Of a stretch of DNA of 53,324 bases, positions 17,201 to 26,835 are shown in pieces; within the stretch, counting starts at the first letter, position 1, and the number at the start of each line of letters is the position of its first letter. A model generated the notes under the pieces. The model searched no databases. It worked only from the letters and a program-made list of their open reading frames with translations, and was not told where the DNA came from. Made by a program: the position numbers and the translations under genes. The stretch lies in the IMG/VR virus record IMGVR_UViG_3300017758_000012, positions 1 to 53,324 of that record; one strand, 5' to 3'. The stretch comes from a virus.

Positions 17201-20200
17201 ATAGTAGGAGCTAAGTATTGGGGAGAAGCTCCTGTTGATCTTGAAGCTAAAATTATTCCCGCACCACCACCAGCATTACTAGCAAAATTATTTTCATATG
17301 TAATATTTGTATTTCCAGCAGCTCCTACATTATCAGCTAAAAGTCGAACATATATATCTGAGCCATTAGTAAGTAATTGTGGAGTAATAGATCCATTATG
17401 ACCCCCTGCTGAGTTTACTGCAGTGAAAAAAGAGGAAGCCATAGTTGAATCGGAAGTTCCGGATATACATTGTACTTGTAATAAACCGTTTGTTACTGAA
17501 GCTGCTGTTACTTGAAAATTAACTTGATCTCCCCCAGAATTTGCCCCAGAAAAATTATCATTTACTGCAGGCCAAGCAGTAAGATTTTGATTACCAGGAT
17601 CTGGGTTTGTTACTGTTGCATTCCCCCAAACTCCACCAGCCCAATTAACAGAAGCTTCTATTGTTTTAGTTCCATTTGTTAATGTAATAGTTTCAGTACC
17701 TGTACCAGATGGGTTAGGACCTATTGCTGTTACAGTAGAATAAGCACTTAAAGCATTTGTTGCTGTTGAAAATTTATACTTACCATTAGCAGGTGATGGT
17801 AGTGATGTTTGCATAGAATCATTATATTGTACAGCTACATAGTATCTTGTAACCCCAAAACCATCATTTATTTTTATAGTTTTATTTGAAGTAGTACCAG
17901 AAAAACCATTATTAACAAATAATAATGAATCACTACTAGCTGCTCCAACTTTAGATCCCGAAGGATAAACTAAACTAGCTGTTGCTCTAATAGGTACTGC
18001 AGTTGCTGGACCATTACTTCCAGGTACTGTAGGAAATCTTGTTGTATTATAAGGACCAGGTAATGCTAAATTTAATGAGGGTGGTGTATATGCTAGATTA
18101 GCATCTGGGTTTTTATTATTTCCATCAGCGAATATTCTATAGGGATTATATTGAGAGGGAATAACTTCAAAATTACTGCCACTAAATTCACCATCATAAA
18201 ATTCTTCTTGAGTATTTACTGTAACTGTGTCCCCAGTAAAAGGATCTAAAACATTATATGATTGAGTAAATGCTGTATAAGATGAAGTTGGTGTATTATA
18301 TTTATTAACACTTCCTCCTGCACTTCCTGTTAAGGAATGCATTCCTATACTTGAAGTAATTAGAAGATTTTGTTGCGACATTATACTATTAAATCCGGTT
18401 TGAGTAGTAGCTCCAAAGCTATTAGAGCCGGTTTCAGGCGTCTTAGCTACAGGAGTTTGTGTATGCATACCAATCACTGCATCGGTTTTATTTCGTTCTA
18501 ATAGATGTTGTTTTACGATAATTCCTGTACTTAAACTAGTACGAGCAGGAACATAATTTTTAATTGCCTTAAATAGTGAGGTTTCATAAAATTTTATTAA
18601 TCTATTATAATCATATTCTTTTTCTATTATAGTAGGTAATCCTGTATATCTAGGATCATTAATAGTAATACCTTGATATTTTTTAAAGTAATCATTTGCT
18701 ATACGAGTTAATTCAGGATATCTATCTGAGCTTTCTGATATAAATCTTGGGTCTGCTATTGCATCAGAAACTACTCCATGCCCAAACGTTGCAATTATAT
18801 CATCATTTATTTCATTTTGAAATGAAAATCCAACTTCTAATGAATTTAAATCTTCTGTATAACTAGCACTTTGTTCAAATTCTTGTTGTATACTTCTAAA
18901 AGGTGATAAAACAGTACTATACTCATTTTTATCAATTACTTGAATTTTATTTTTTATTCTATTCCTAATACCAGCTGATGGCTGGTCCATGTAGTTTATT
19001 TGGGTATTAGGTTCTAAGTATGATGATGTTAATGATGTTGTATATGTACCATCACTTCCTGCGTAAACAATAGTATAACCACTTCCAGTATTATAAATAT
19101 TTGAAATAGGTGCAAGTGGGTAAAGAAATGATGAAGTATATAATGTTCCTTTTTTATTAACTAAAGAAGGATGTAATGATCCTAAAGCACTTCCCCCAAA
19201 TGATGGAAAGTTAATTATATCAGGTGTTCCCCCAAATTTAAAAATAGCTACAGCACCTCCATCCTCAACTGCAGCTAAAGAAACCCCTGCAGAACCCGTA
19301 ACATCAGTATATTCTAATTCATTTCCTAATGGTAGTCTAAAAGATAATAAATCATAAGAACTACCTTCTCCAGTATTTGAATCTTCATGACCCTGAATGG
19401 ATTCAGGATTCATTACATAATCATTAAATTGAGATGATGATAATGCTCTTCTATAATATCTAAATTCTTGAAATGATCCTGAAAATGAATCACCTAAACC
19501 TATACCAGCTGTACTACCAACTACAATTGATGTTGGTCCTATTAATTTATTATAGTCAGCAGTTGCAGACATATATCCTCCTAACATAACACCTCTTGCT
19601 GAAGGAAGAGCTCCATCATTAGCAAATCTATTCCAAGCTTCATTAACCCCATCATTTCCAATAGTTGTAAGTGTTGATACTCCTTGAAATCCTATTTGAT
19701 TACCATCATAACCATCATATATATTATTTGCTACTTTTAATTCAAACTGATTATTTGTAGCATTTTGATTTGATGCTGATATGTGAGTTTTTCTTTGCAA
19801 TTGTACAGACCACCAACCATCATTAAAAAATGGTAATGATATAGGAGTTGATTCTCTATACCCACCAGCTAATGATGAAGATATTCTAAAAGATAAACTT
19901 CCATATTGGCTAGTTGTTGGTAAAACAGATCCTGAATATGATCCTGATTGTGATCCTGAGTAATGTAATGTAATACCAAAATCGCTATATGTTCCACTAG
20001 TTGTAGAATTTTTTACTAATAAAGATTGAGAAAAATTTGATGTTGCTGTTATAGGTTCTGCTGCTTTAAATCTAAACTGAATGCAATCAGGAACAGCTAT
20101 ATCAGGAACAGCTGCTGTTTCATAATAATTACCTGTTAAAGGTGCCCATGGGATTCTTATTGATCCACTAGGTGATAATGCTCCTTTTTTATAGTCATAA

Positions 20201-22158
20201 GTAGTTAAAGCATTACTATAACGATTCATCCATAAATCATAATCATTTTTATCATCCTTATTTTTACCCCCAAATTCACTTATACGAAGCATTGTATTAG
20301 GAACTCCCCATATATTAATTAATTGTCTTAATCCAGTAACAGTTCCTTTTCTTTTTACTAAAGAAACCATATTATGAAAAATTCTTTTATAAATTTCTTG
20401 AGCCGTATTATCTAAAGGATAAGGAAAAGAAGGATCTGCTAATGCTATAACATACCCTAAAGTAGATTGTTCTTGATCATAATAATTTATAACTGAACCA
20501 GAAGCTATATCTATGTAACGATCAATATATTCTAAACCTGATCCTGTTGCAGGAAATACTCCTACCCCATTAACATTAAATCCTATAGAATTAAAGTCAT
20601 TACCATATGTTTCAAATCCTAAAGATTCTATTACATCATCAGCCATACCTAAAGGTAAAACTGATCCTGTTAAGCCTGAATTTGTATTTCTAACTTGTTC
20701 GACAGCTTCAGTATAAAGATACATTTCATCAAAAGTTTGACCTGTCATGTTTACAAACTTAACATATTGATCATTACTATTATTATCAGTAATATATGGA
20801 GGAATTAAATAATATAAATAATCTTGATTGTTTTCATCATATCTAGAAGCTGAGTATATTTGGTTTTTTCCTGTATTATAATATAAATTATTTTCATCTG
20901 TACTCCCAAACCAATTTGATACAGCTGAACTTGTTACTGAGTAGTTTTTATAAGGGTATGTTGATGAGTATTTAGGCCATGATTCAGATCCTGTTACATA
21001 ATATAAAAAATATTCATAACTATCAAATTTACTAATAATTTTATTAATATTATTACTAACAGAATTATAACTAGAAGAATAGTTTGGAGTAGTATTTGAT
21101 GCTCCCGTTATGGTTTCAAGATTTGATAATTCTGCTTCATAAGCTTCAATTGAAACCATTTTATCATAAAAATTATTTAATCTTTGTTCGGCAGAAGAAA
21201 ATTTTACAAATTCACTCCAATCTCCCCAATTTTTAGTTAAAAATACACCCTTTTGGTCTTGTAAAGAATTAAATTGATAATAAGATTGAGAACTATTTGT
21301 GTTAACTAAATCTGTTAGTGATTTAAAATTAGTAGAATTATTAACTTTATCTTTAATATCTATATTATAATTAGGACCCTTTAATGAAAGTAAATTATCT
21401 ATAAATTCTAAATTAGGATTAAATTCTACTTCAAAAACCTGAGTTTCTCCTACTTTTGTAATTATTTGAAGTTCTTCTTCTAACTGATATTCTGCAGGGA
21501 GGGGTTGGTATAATTTAATTAAAATAGAAGTTGGGTCTGAAGAGCCCTCAGTTGAAGGTTTTTCTAATTGACTATTTATTCCTATAAAATTTCTGTTCCC
21601 TATAAATGATATATAAAATTCATCAACATTTTGTCTAGCACTTAATTTATTTTGAAAATTATTATAATAAGTTTCTATTTGTTGAGATGTTAAAAAATTA
21701 TTTTGGATTCTTAATTCTGTTCTATCTCCAGAAATATCTTTTATAAAATAGGGATGCTGTTCATAACTTCCATCTTCTTCTATATCTAAAGCTTCAGATC
21801 CTAATTCATAATCTATAAAATTATAAACAGCATAAAACTTACCATTTGAATACCCTTGATTATAAATGTCTTCATTTGGGTGTAATTCAAATTGATTATA
21901 AATTGAAGTAGAAGATGTTGATGTAGAAGTACCTAATTCAGGCAGTAAAAATGATCCATTACCTTTATAGTCTAAATCTGTATATAATATAGTTTTAGTA
22001 TAATCATATATATAAAATTGAGTTTTACTCTCAAACTCAGTAAAAGATCCTGTTAATTCTATTGATGGAACAATAGCATCTAAACTTAATTCAAATCCTT
22101 CTTGAAAAAAGGTTTCGGCATTTAGCTGTGTTAAAGATGAAGAGATTGGTATTGCCAT
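14260..22158 (-). CDS. Giant tail/baseplate protein with LamG-like domain
   Basis: A 2,632-residue protein, the largest in the window. Residues 1-560 are Asn/Ser/Tyr-rich and baseplate-like. Residues about 580-640 contain a segment (EIYKRIFHNMVSLVKRKGT, GLRQLINIWGVPNTMLRI) of a type I know from phage tail/baseplate proteins, probably the anchoring part. Residues about 690-910 form a LamG/concanavalin-like carbohydrate-binding domain (DGWWSVQLQRK, GSFQEFRYYRRALSSSQFND). Later parts include Gly/Thr-rich beta repeats (about 1400-1750) and a long beta-rich C-terminus. A host-surface glycan-binding tail protein is the best reading. No T4 protein of this size exists; it may be a fusion of wedge and fibre functions. 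Confidence 0.8.
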   Translation of the reverse strand: MAIPISSSLTQLNAETFFQEGFELSLDAIVPSIELTGSFTEFESKTQFYIYDYTKTILYTDLDYKGNGSFLLPELGTSTSTSSTSIYNQFELHPNEDIYNQGYSNGKFYAVYNFIDYELGSEALDIEEDGSYEQHPYFIKDISGDRTELRIQNNFLTSQQIETYYNNFQNKLSARQNVDEFYISFIGNRNFIGINSQLEKPSTEGSSDPTSILIKLYQPLPAEYQLEEELQIITKVGETQVFEVEFNPNLEFIDNLLSLKGPNYNIDIKDKVNNSTNFKSLTDLVNTNSSQSYYQFNSLQDQKGVFLTKNWGDWSEFVKFSSAEQRLNNFYDKMVSIEAYEAELSNLETITGASNTTPNYSSSYNSVSNNINKIISKFDSYEYFLYYVTGSESWPKYSSTYPYKNYSVTSSAVSNWFGSTDENNLYYNTGKNQIYSASRYDENNQDYLYYLIPPYITDNNSNDQYVKFVNMTGQTFDEMYLYTEAVEQVRNTNSGLTGSVLPLGMADDVIESLGFETYGNDFNSIGFNVNGVGVFPATGSGLEYIDRYIDIASGSVINYYDQEQSTLGYVIALADPSFPYPLDNTAQEIYKRIFHNMVSLVKRKGTVTGLRQLINIWGVPNTMLRISEFGGKNKDDKNDYDLWMNRYSNALTTYDYKKGALSPSGSIRIPWAPLTGNYYETAAVPDIAVPDCIQFRFKAAEPITATSNFSQSLLVKNSTTSGTYSDFGITLHYSGSQSGSYSGSVLPTTSQYGSLSFRISSSLAGGYRESTPISLPFFNDGWWSVQLQRKTHISASNQNATNNQFELKVANNIYDGYDGNQIGFQGVSTLTTIGNDGVNEAWNRFANDGALPSARGVMLGGYMSATADYNKLIGPTSIVVGSTAGIGLGDSFSGSFQEFRYYRRALSSSQFNDYVMNPESIQGHEDSNTGEGSSYDLLSFRLPLGNELEYTDVTGSAGVSLAAVEDGGAVAIFKFGGTPDIINFPSFGGSALGSLHPSLVNKKGTLYTSSFLYPLAPISNIYNTGSGYTIVYAGSDGTYTTSLTSSYLEPNTQINYMDQPSAGIRNRIKNKIQVIDKNEYSTVLSPFRSIQQEFEQSASYTEDLNSLEVGFSFQNEINDDIIATFGHGVVSDAIADPRFISESSDRYPELTRIANDYFKKYQGITINDPRYTGLPTIIEKEYDYNRLIKFYETSLFKAIKNYVPARTSLSTGIIVKQHLLERNKTDAVIGMHTQTPVAKTPETGSNSFGATTQTGFNSIMSQQNLLITSSIGMHSLTGSAGGSVNKYNTPTSSYTAFTQSYNVLDPFTGDTVTVNTQEEFYDGEFSGSNFEVIPSQYNPYRIFADGNNKNPDANLAYTPPSLNLALPGPYNTTRFPTVPGSNGPATAVPIRATASLVYPSGSKVGAASSDSLLFVNNGFSGTTSNKTIKINDGFGVTRYYVAVQYNDSMQTSLPSPANGKYKFSTATNALSAYSTVTAIGPNPSGTGTETITLTNGTKTIEASVNWAGGVWGNATVTNPDPGNQNLTAWPAVNDNFSGANSGGDQVNFQVTAASVTNGLLQVQCISGTSDSTMASSFFTAVNSAGGHNGSITPQLLTNGSDIYVRLLADNVGAAGNTNITYENNFASNAGGGAGIILASRSTGASPQYLAPTIFQGGVDTPSTTTTYLQNSITDLIPGVQYSIQYTISGIGNDGQGGSNYDIGLSSLSTPGGTANGVGSSIRSTTNGTFTGTWTQAVGQTTAMFFAAIGTYGTLSNILITAPPEILGPKHFFKRDAFTILPTASQLFQASPYNPLLNNVSGSRKNSFLFDQDFDPVSPGFELKEGIPNDYALTISASQLGWEGTATDEDLLEYSEVPDSNYTTKAIINPRYVGCLLESADYNFYTGIPSESLAIGRSTDTGITGLANPPFLLTQNKVQYINGETGSWTGDTSYGKNAVIDRNPINIAHFKSSLESKEYFGTTTFNIDQLIQIPFEEILNEQSPIITSSLINGSNENLVAMSSTFMPGREATIVYNQSNKTFNNVGGTILSYTNLGVGAREINAGGINFIAYHSNQVNLDNISPIQYYNLPIWYDYDVAKDFSNLSNLVTVNNPNIEITPASQSLLLSASYMGFGVNNTAYTISQSSVLNASNINKVYSSGSIIYSPSTQEFYSESPQPILLYTSSLLDENGKSQGILNLRGPNPGQLPSSVFNDNTNTSLINTFSINGPSLMMFNSWNKLIRLGDIYPLGSSTTTSSVSISRMGASGNRGMYINPIIASSGNILLSFGPFSTPRNGSLPLLNLNEKENPNNYYRWNISGSLLPEYRVTNNQILDIEVGDEIRVSYSYFVDPANPSILGKQDQDFTVLGYNMMPPNIWTTNSNFKASATVKFEIQSTIVESYNTGITPTRVTSQGPLPSDGYFSFTELWKRYRSAFNNNVTFNFQSYDENEDYMYTSGSLTALNTHSVVDGTGIIGITASLFNRTNVTNVNPADVCWNMSTNYILNLSSSIETNELSSNFTGSVLYNSCSLSPMLISNQDQTSKTAFAPLDPGFLFDRLVVTPNPNDLENKIPEGKIYAMTLRKRVEADDRVILNANQPSGSAGALTLSGDGYLIPNDLTEVQQRNVQKIINKLKSENVFTQDSPDNLGGSNA

Positions 22159-22169
22159 TTATATTTATT

Positions 22170-22598
22170 TTATCTTATTCTTGAATCATTAGATACTTCT
22201 GGTGTATTATTTAAATTATCTCTACCTGTCCCTGAAAATGTTTGGTCATCAGGATTAATAGCATTATCTAGATTAGTTGCATCTTTAATTAATTGTAAAT
22301 TTTCAGCTCTTAATTCATCAATTTCATCTAATAAAGCTTGTATTTCATCACTAATGGTTGCAAAATCAGCATATTCAGCACTAGTTTTTGCAAGATACTG
22401 ATGAGATTCTATTTCTCCAAGCTTAGGTATAATGTAAAAGAATTTTTCATAAAGATACCAAAAGTCATCTAAATTAGCTAGATCTCTATCAAAAAAAGAA
22501 GGATTTGGAGTATCTATTAACTGAGAAAAACTAGTATCTATAGTTTCATTAAATTTATCTCTATCAAATCTTTGGGCCTTTAATGTTATTTTTTTCAT
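22170..22598 (-). CDS. Small coiled-coil baseplate-associated protein
   Basis: A 142-residue acidic protein. Residues 80-115 are a leucine-rich coiled coil (DEIQALLDEIDELRAENLQL). The N-terminal part has aromatic residues (LDDFWYLYEKFFYIIPKLG). It shares its first base with the stop of the 482-residue gene upstream (TAATG overlap) and is followed 11 nt later by the giant tail gene. Such a small helical gene just before a huge fibre or wedge gene could be an assembly partner; no family is recognised. Confidence 0.72.
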   Translation of the reverse strand: MKKITLKAQRFDRDKFNETIDTSFSQLIDTPNPSFFDRDLANLDDFWYLYEKFFYIIPKLGEIESHQYLAKTSAEYADFATISDEIQALLDEIDELRAENLQLIKDATNLDNAINPDDQTFSGTGRDNLNNTPEVSNDSRIR

Positions 22599-24046
22599 TA
22601 TCCATTTATTACTTTAAACATTATATCTTCATCAAATACCTTAGTAGTACCATTAATTTTAGTTTTTAATAAAACAGTATAATATCTTTCTGGTTCTAAC
22701 CCTCCCATATAGATGTCAAAATAACTTGAAGTTGTATCTGCACTTACTTTAGTGTATTCACTATCAAAATTTATTACATATTCATTAGTTTCTGAATCTT
22801 TTATAGCATATTGAGCTTGTTTTGGTAAATAATAATTAGTTAAATAACCAGAAGCTGTTTGAAATATTTTTTTAGGGTATTGAGGTACTGCTGCTATTCT
22901 AAACCTTTGTACACTTTGTGGATAATAAACTCCATCATTATTATATGAAGATATAAATGCTTCTGGTTGGTATAATGTTTGCATTTGGGATGATGTACCA
23001 TAGAAAAAGTCATCAAATTTTATTTCTAATGTAGGTGGATAAATTGTATTAGTATCTACAGAATAAAATTTAAAAGTTGAGGCTTCTGATTGTGAAGGAA
23101 TTAATTCAACTGATGAGGTTTGTTTTATTATAAACCCCTCATTAGGTATATCTCCACCTAATCCCTCAGATTGACTAAACCAAACATCTACAGCAAAGGT
23201 TACATCTACATCTAAATCTATAGAATCAGCATACGTAAAAGTTTGAGAAGAGGTTATCGCTTTAGCAGTAGAAGATCCAGTATACCATGTTCCTCCTCCA
23301 GTAGTTGTACCTTGATTTTGAGAATAAGATCCTGTAGTTCTAATTGTATTAAATGTTCCATCATTCCAATTAATACCTGTTTTTCTTTCCCCCCAATTAC
23401 ATCCATCTTGTGTAACAGGTGAATCTCCAAATTTTCCTGTTCCCATATCCCAACTTTGAGAAACGGGATAAACCTTTAAGTATGATGTTGAATTTAAGTT
23501 TGTGACTACAGCAGCATAGTTTTTTAAATCAGCTCCCCATTTTCTTTTTTTAAAATCAACACTACTTAAAGTTATTGAACCTGTAGTTTGGGAAACTCTA
23601 CCATTAGTGGAAAAAGATTGGGATAAATTTGTTGTTAATAATATATCACCTGCTTTATAATTTTTACCTCTATTAGTAAGTATAATACTTGATATAGTAT
23701 TTCCAGATATTGTTATATCTCCAAATGCCCCAACTCCTGTTCCTGTAGAACTAGTAAAGGGTACATTTAAATAAGTTCTATCAACTAAATCTGTAGGGTT
23801 TATAGTAATAGGAGATGCTAATGCATTGCCTACTATTAAATAACTTATACGTGATCCTGATATATAACTAGTAAATGCACTGTTTATTTCGTCTTGTGAA
23901 AATTTTATTAAATATCTACTAGTTTGTGCTGAATCATCTAATAAATAAGTTGATGCTTCTAATATCTCATCTAACCCTGTATTCATATTAGTATTTTGGG
24001 TATATAAGGTAGCGTCTTTTTCAGGAAATAATTTATAAATTGCCAT
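22598..24046 (-). CDS. Virion protein with DNRLRE-like beta domain
   Basis: A 482-residue protein. The opening (FPEKDATLYTQNTNMNTGLD, then SRYLIKFS) and the middle part (LKVYPVSQSWDMGTGKFGDS, GCNWGERKTGINWNDGTFN) recall DNRLRE-type beta-sandwich domains of surface proteins, with a later half (TIYPPTLEIKFDD) closing the sandwich. A Gly-containing insertion (about residues 105-150) looks like a separate small beta unit. The C-terminal 120 residues form another beta domain (YYTVLLKTKINGTTKVFDED). It lies in the baseplate cluster and is translationally coupled to its downstream neighbour. The DNRLRE resemblance is from memory and moderate. Confidence 0.7.
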   Translation of the reverse strand: MAIYKLFPEKDATLYTQNTNMNTGLDEILEASTYLLDDSAQTSRYLIKFSQDEINSAFTSYISGSRISYLIVGNALASPITINPTDLVDRTYLNVPFTSSTGTGVGAFGDITISGNTISSIILTNRGKNYKAGDILLTTNLSQSFSTNGRVSQTTGSITLSSVDFKKRKWGADLKNYAAVVTNLNSTSYLKVYPVSQSWDMGTGKFGDSPVTQDGCNWGERKTGINWNDGTFNTIRTTGSYSQNQGTTTGGGTWYTGSSTAKAITSSQTFTYADSIDLDVDVTFAVDVWFSQSEGLGGDIPNEGFIIKQTSSVELIPSQSEASTFKFYSVDTNTIYPPTLEIKFDDFFYGTSSQMQTLYQPEAFISSYNNDGVYYPQSVQRFRIAAVPQYPKKIFQTASGYLTNYYLPKQAQYAIKDSETNEYVINFDSEYTKVSADTTSSYFDIYMGGLEPERYYTVLLKTKINGTTKVFDEDIMFKVING

Positions 24047-24050
24047 TTAA

Positions 24051-24962
24051 TTATATATTAAAGTTTTTCAAATCATTAAGTTTAGGTTTTACATTTTCAG
24101 GAACAATACTTTCATCTATACTATCGGGTATGCCTCCTTCTGCTGGGAGTTGATCTATAGGTGTGCCAACAACTTTTTCAATATCTAAATTTGGATCTGC
24201 TAGTATTTCTAAGTAAGTCCTATCAGGTGTATATTGTTGTAATGTCATTGTTTCCAATGTTCCTCCATCTTCAGAATTTATAGTAGTATCTATAAATTTT
24301 GCTCTTGTAGGATATCTTAAAACTTTATAATCTCCTCCATCTATAAATGAAGATTTTGTTCCATTTGCCTTTGAAGTTCTATTAGGTCCACCTCCTGTTC
24401 CTTGTTTTATTCCTGATTCTGGGTTTTCAACATCTAATGCTGTTACTTTTAATGTATCTGTTAAAGGAGATTCACCGTCTGTAGCCCTTACTATTCCTTC
24501 TTTATTAGTATAAAATGGATTTGAAGGGGTATAAGTTTGTATAAAACCTGATCCATTAGGACCATTATCATTAATAGGACCCCCACTTCCTCCTTGTTTT
24601 ACTCCAGCTGATGTGCTTTCAACATCTAAACCTGATATTTTAGTAGACTGAACTAAATCATTAGTTGAAATATTAGATCTTACTATACCCTCATTATCAG
24701 TAAAATAAGCATTAGTTGAAGTATATCTTTGAACAAAACCAGAATTAGGATCATTAGTTGAACCTCCATCAATTGGTGTTCCATCTAAGGGTTGATTATT
24801 ATTTCCTTTTTCATATTCTGCTTCTAAAGGGGATTGTTTTGGGGGAATTGGTCCTGGATTATTACCTAAATAAGTTCCTGGTGCTGCTACTCCTGTAATA
24901 CCTTGATCTCCTCTAGTTGTTACTTTAAGTGTATCTCTATATCTTTCTAATAAGCTTTTCAT
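24051..24962 (-). CDS. Baseplate-region protein with internal tandem repeat
   Basis: A 303-residue Gly/Pro/Asn-rich protein with low predicted structure. Two copies of a roughly 65-residue unit are visible: SGFVQRYTSTNAYFTDNEGI ... LDVESTSAGVKQGGSGGP and SGFIQTYTPSNPFYTNKEGI ... LDVENPESGIKQGTGGGP (about residues 73-128 and 137-190). A third partial unit covers residues 1-70 (VTTRGDQGITG at its start). The C-terminus is Pro/Glu-rich. It sits between gp6 and the DNRLRE-like protein. A flexible linker or baseplate accessory protein is likely; no family is recognised. Confidence 0.72.
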   Translation of the reverse strand: MKSLLERYRDTLKVTTRGDQGITGVAAPGTYLGNNPGPIPPKQSPLEAEYEKGNNNQPLDGTPIDGGSTNDPNSGFVQRYTSTNAYFTDNEGIVRSNISTNDLVQSTKISGLDVESTSAGVKQGGSGGPINDNGPNGSGFIQTYTPSNPFYTNKEGIVRATDGESPLTDTLKVTALDVENPESGIKQGTGGGPNRTSKANGTKSSFIDGGDYKVLRYPTRAKFIDTTINSEDGGTLETMTLQQYTPDRTYLEILADPNLDIEKVVGTPIDQLPAEGGIPDSIDESIVPENVKPKLNDLKNFNI

Positions 24963-24972
24963 ATTTTTTTAT

Positions 24973-26835
24973 TTATAATGGTACTACTCTTCCTACAATA
25001 TCAGATGTAGGATATTTTAATTCAAAAATCATAGGATCTACTGAAGGATATATAATACCATTATTAGTTGCTGCTGATATATCATATGAATAATCACTAT
25101 ATCCTTTACTTGCTCCTGCTATATTTTTAATAAATACATTAGTTACAGTTTGTACCCCTTCTACTTTATCGATTAATATGCTTAAACTTTTTAATAAAAT
25201 AGGTTGATTTATATTCCAATTATCTATACTAAAATACTCTGTTAAAGAATTTATACAGTTTAAAATTACTTCATTATTATTAAAATTAGGTAATACTATT
25301 ATATCAAATTCACAAGTTATATTAATAATATAAGCATCTTTAATTTTTATAGAATCATTTATCATTCTATATTCAGATAAATAAGTTTTTAAATTTTGTT
25401 TTAAAGTTGAAGAAGCTGTTCTTAATGTTTTATTTGAATTATAAGATAAAACATACATATCTAAAATTGTAGGTAATTCACCTATTCCATATTCTGCTAC
25501 TTTAGTAGGTTGAATAAAAGCTTTTGCTATAGTACCTATATTAGCGGGCATACTTAATGCTCTAATTAAATAATCTTGTTGTGTAACAGTTCTTAGTTGA
25601 TTTTGAAAATTACCTAAAGCATTTTGTCTAATTTCTTCAACTGTATCTGCACCTTGTCCCCCATCTGCTGCTAATATATTATTTGTTGCTAAAGAATTAA
25701 ATATAATATTAGCTAATGGAGTGTTTGTAAGATCTGGGTTTTTAAATACTACTCCTTCATTATTAAAATTAGTTAATGTGCCAGATTCAACATTGGCAGA
25801 TAATCCGCCCCCTGTTAAATATCTTATAGTTAAAGTTGTATTAGCAGGTGCAATACCATAAGTATCAGTAAACATAAAATTTAAAGGAGAATAAGCTGCT
25901 GTTAATTTGTCTTTTGAAAAAGCTAATCCTGTACCCACATTATCAGGGTTTGGAACTAAATCTTCATCATTGTCAGTTACAGTTCCTGCTCCAAAGCCTA
26001 ATTGAAGGGTAGTAGAATTTAAAAATCTTGTTGTAAATCTTCTTTGAACTTGTTTTAAATTTAATAAATTAGGAGCATCATCTTGAATTGCATTTGGATC
26101 TGTATATGAAGCATTTATTTTTGTAGTAAATACAGTATCCTGTGCTAAATTTAATACTTCATGCCATTGGTTTCCATCACTATCAAAACAATCTAAGACA
26201 TTGATAATACTAGAAGCATTTATATTTACTGTTGGGTATTTAGAAGGAGCGTTAAATACACTTTGTATTGAATTAATAGTCCCCGATATTGCTTTTCTCG
26301 TTTTCTTTAGTAAAAATCTTTGGGGTGTATTAGCTGATAAAGAGTAAATAGAAATATCCGTTGGATCTTGAGAGGAAGAAACAGAAAAATCACAAACATC
26401 TTCTGTTATAAAATTAATACTAGCATTTTCATTAGAAGTTAATTGAAAACCACTTGGGATTTTTAAAGCATAATCAAAATCAGGTACAGATGCTCCATTA
26501 ACATCAATTTTATTAGGTAATAATTGATAAATAGCAACATCTACAGTTGCCGCAGTTGTAACTTTAGGTTTAGAACCTAACATATAAGCTAAATCAAATA
26601 AATTTTGTTCTTGTCTAGCATATTGTATAAAAGTTTCTTGTATTTGATTATCTAAATAAAAGGATAAAACATCTCCTACATAAGCAGCCATTTCAATAAA
26701 TAACATTCCTGTTGAATCTGTAGAAAAATCATTATAAGTGTTAGGAAAATATGTTTGCGAATAATTTATAAGAGAATTTCTAAAACTATTAAAATTTCTT
26801 TCAGTATATACTATATTTCTATTTAAATTTGCCAT
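24973..26835 (-). CDS. gp6: Baseplate wedge protein, T4 gp6 / baseplate J-like
   Basis: A 620-residue protein of the gp6/baseplate-J family. Residues about 30-80 carry the family signature (STGMLFIEMAAYVGDVLSFY) followed by the dimerisation helix (FIQYARQEQNLFDLAYMLGS). Residues about 370-460 contain a typical middle segment (VEEIRQNALGNFQNQLRTVT, QQDYLIRALSMP) that frames the conserved J domain. In T4, gp6 forms the ring of the wedge and, with gp7, gp25 and gp53, controls sheath contraction. It follows gp25 directly, as in many contractile systems, with a TAATG overlap. Confidence 0.93.
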   Translation of the reverse strand: MANLNRNIVYTERNFNSFRNSLINYSQTYFPNTYNDFSTDSTGMLFIEMAAYVGDVLSFYLDNQIQETFIQYARQEQNLFDLAYMLGSKPKVTTAATVDVAIYQLLPNKIDVNGASVPDFDYALKIPSGFQLTSNENASINFITEDVCDFSVSSSQDPTDISIYSLSANTPQRFLLKKTRKAISGTINSIQSVFNAPSKYPTVNINASSIINVLDCFDSDGNQWHEVLNLAQDTVFTTKINASYTDPNAIQDDAPNLLNLKQVQRRFTTRFLNSTTLQLGFGAGTVTDNDEDLVPNPDNVGTGLAFSKDKLTAAYSPLNFMFTDTYGIAPANTTLTIRYLTGGGLSANVESGTLTNFNNEGVVFKNPDLTNTPLANIIFNSLATNNILAADGGQGADTVEEIRQNALGNFQNQLRTVTQQDYLIRALSMPANIGTIAKAFIQPTKVAEYGIGELPTILDMYVLSYNSNKTLRTASSTLKQNLKTYLSEYRMINDSIKIKDAYIINITCEFDIIVLPNFNNNEVILNCINSLTEYFSIDNWNINQPILLKSLSILIDKVEGVQTVTNVFIKNIAGASKGYSDYSYDISAATNNGIIYPSVDPMIFELKYPTSDIVGRVVPL

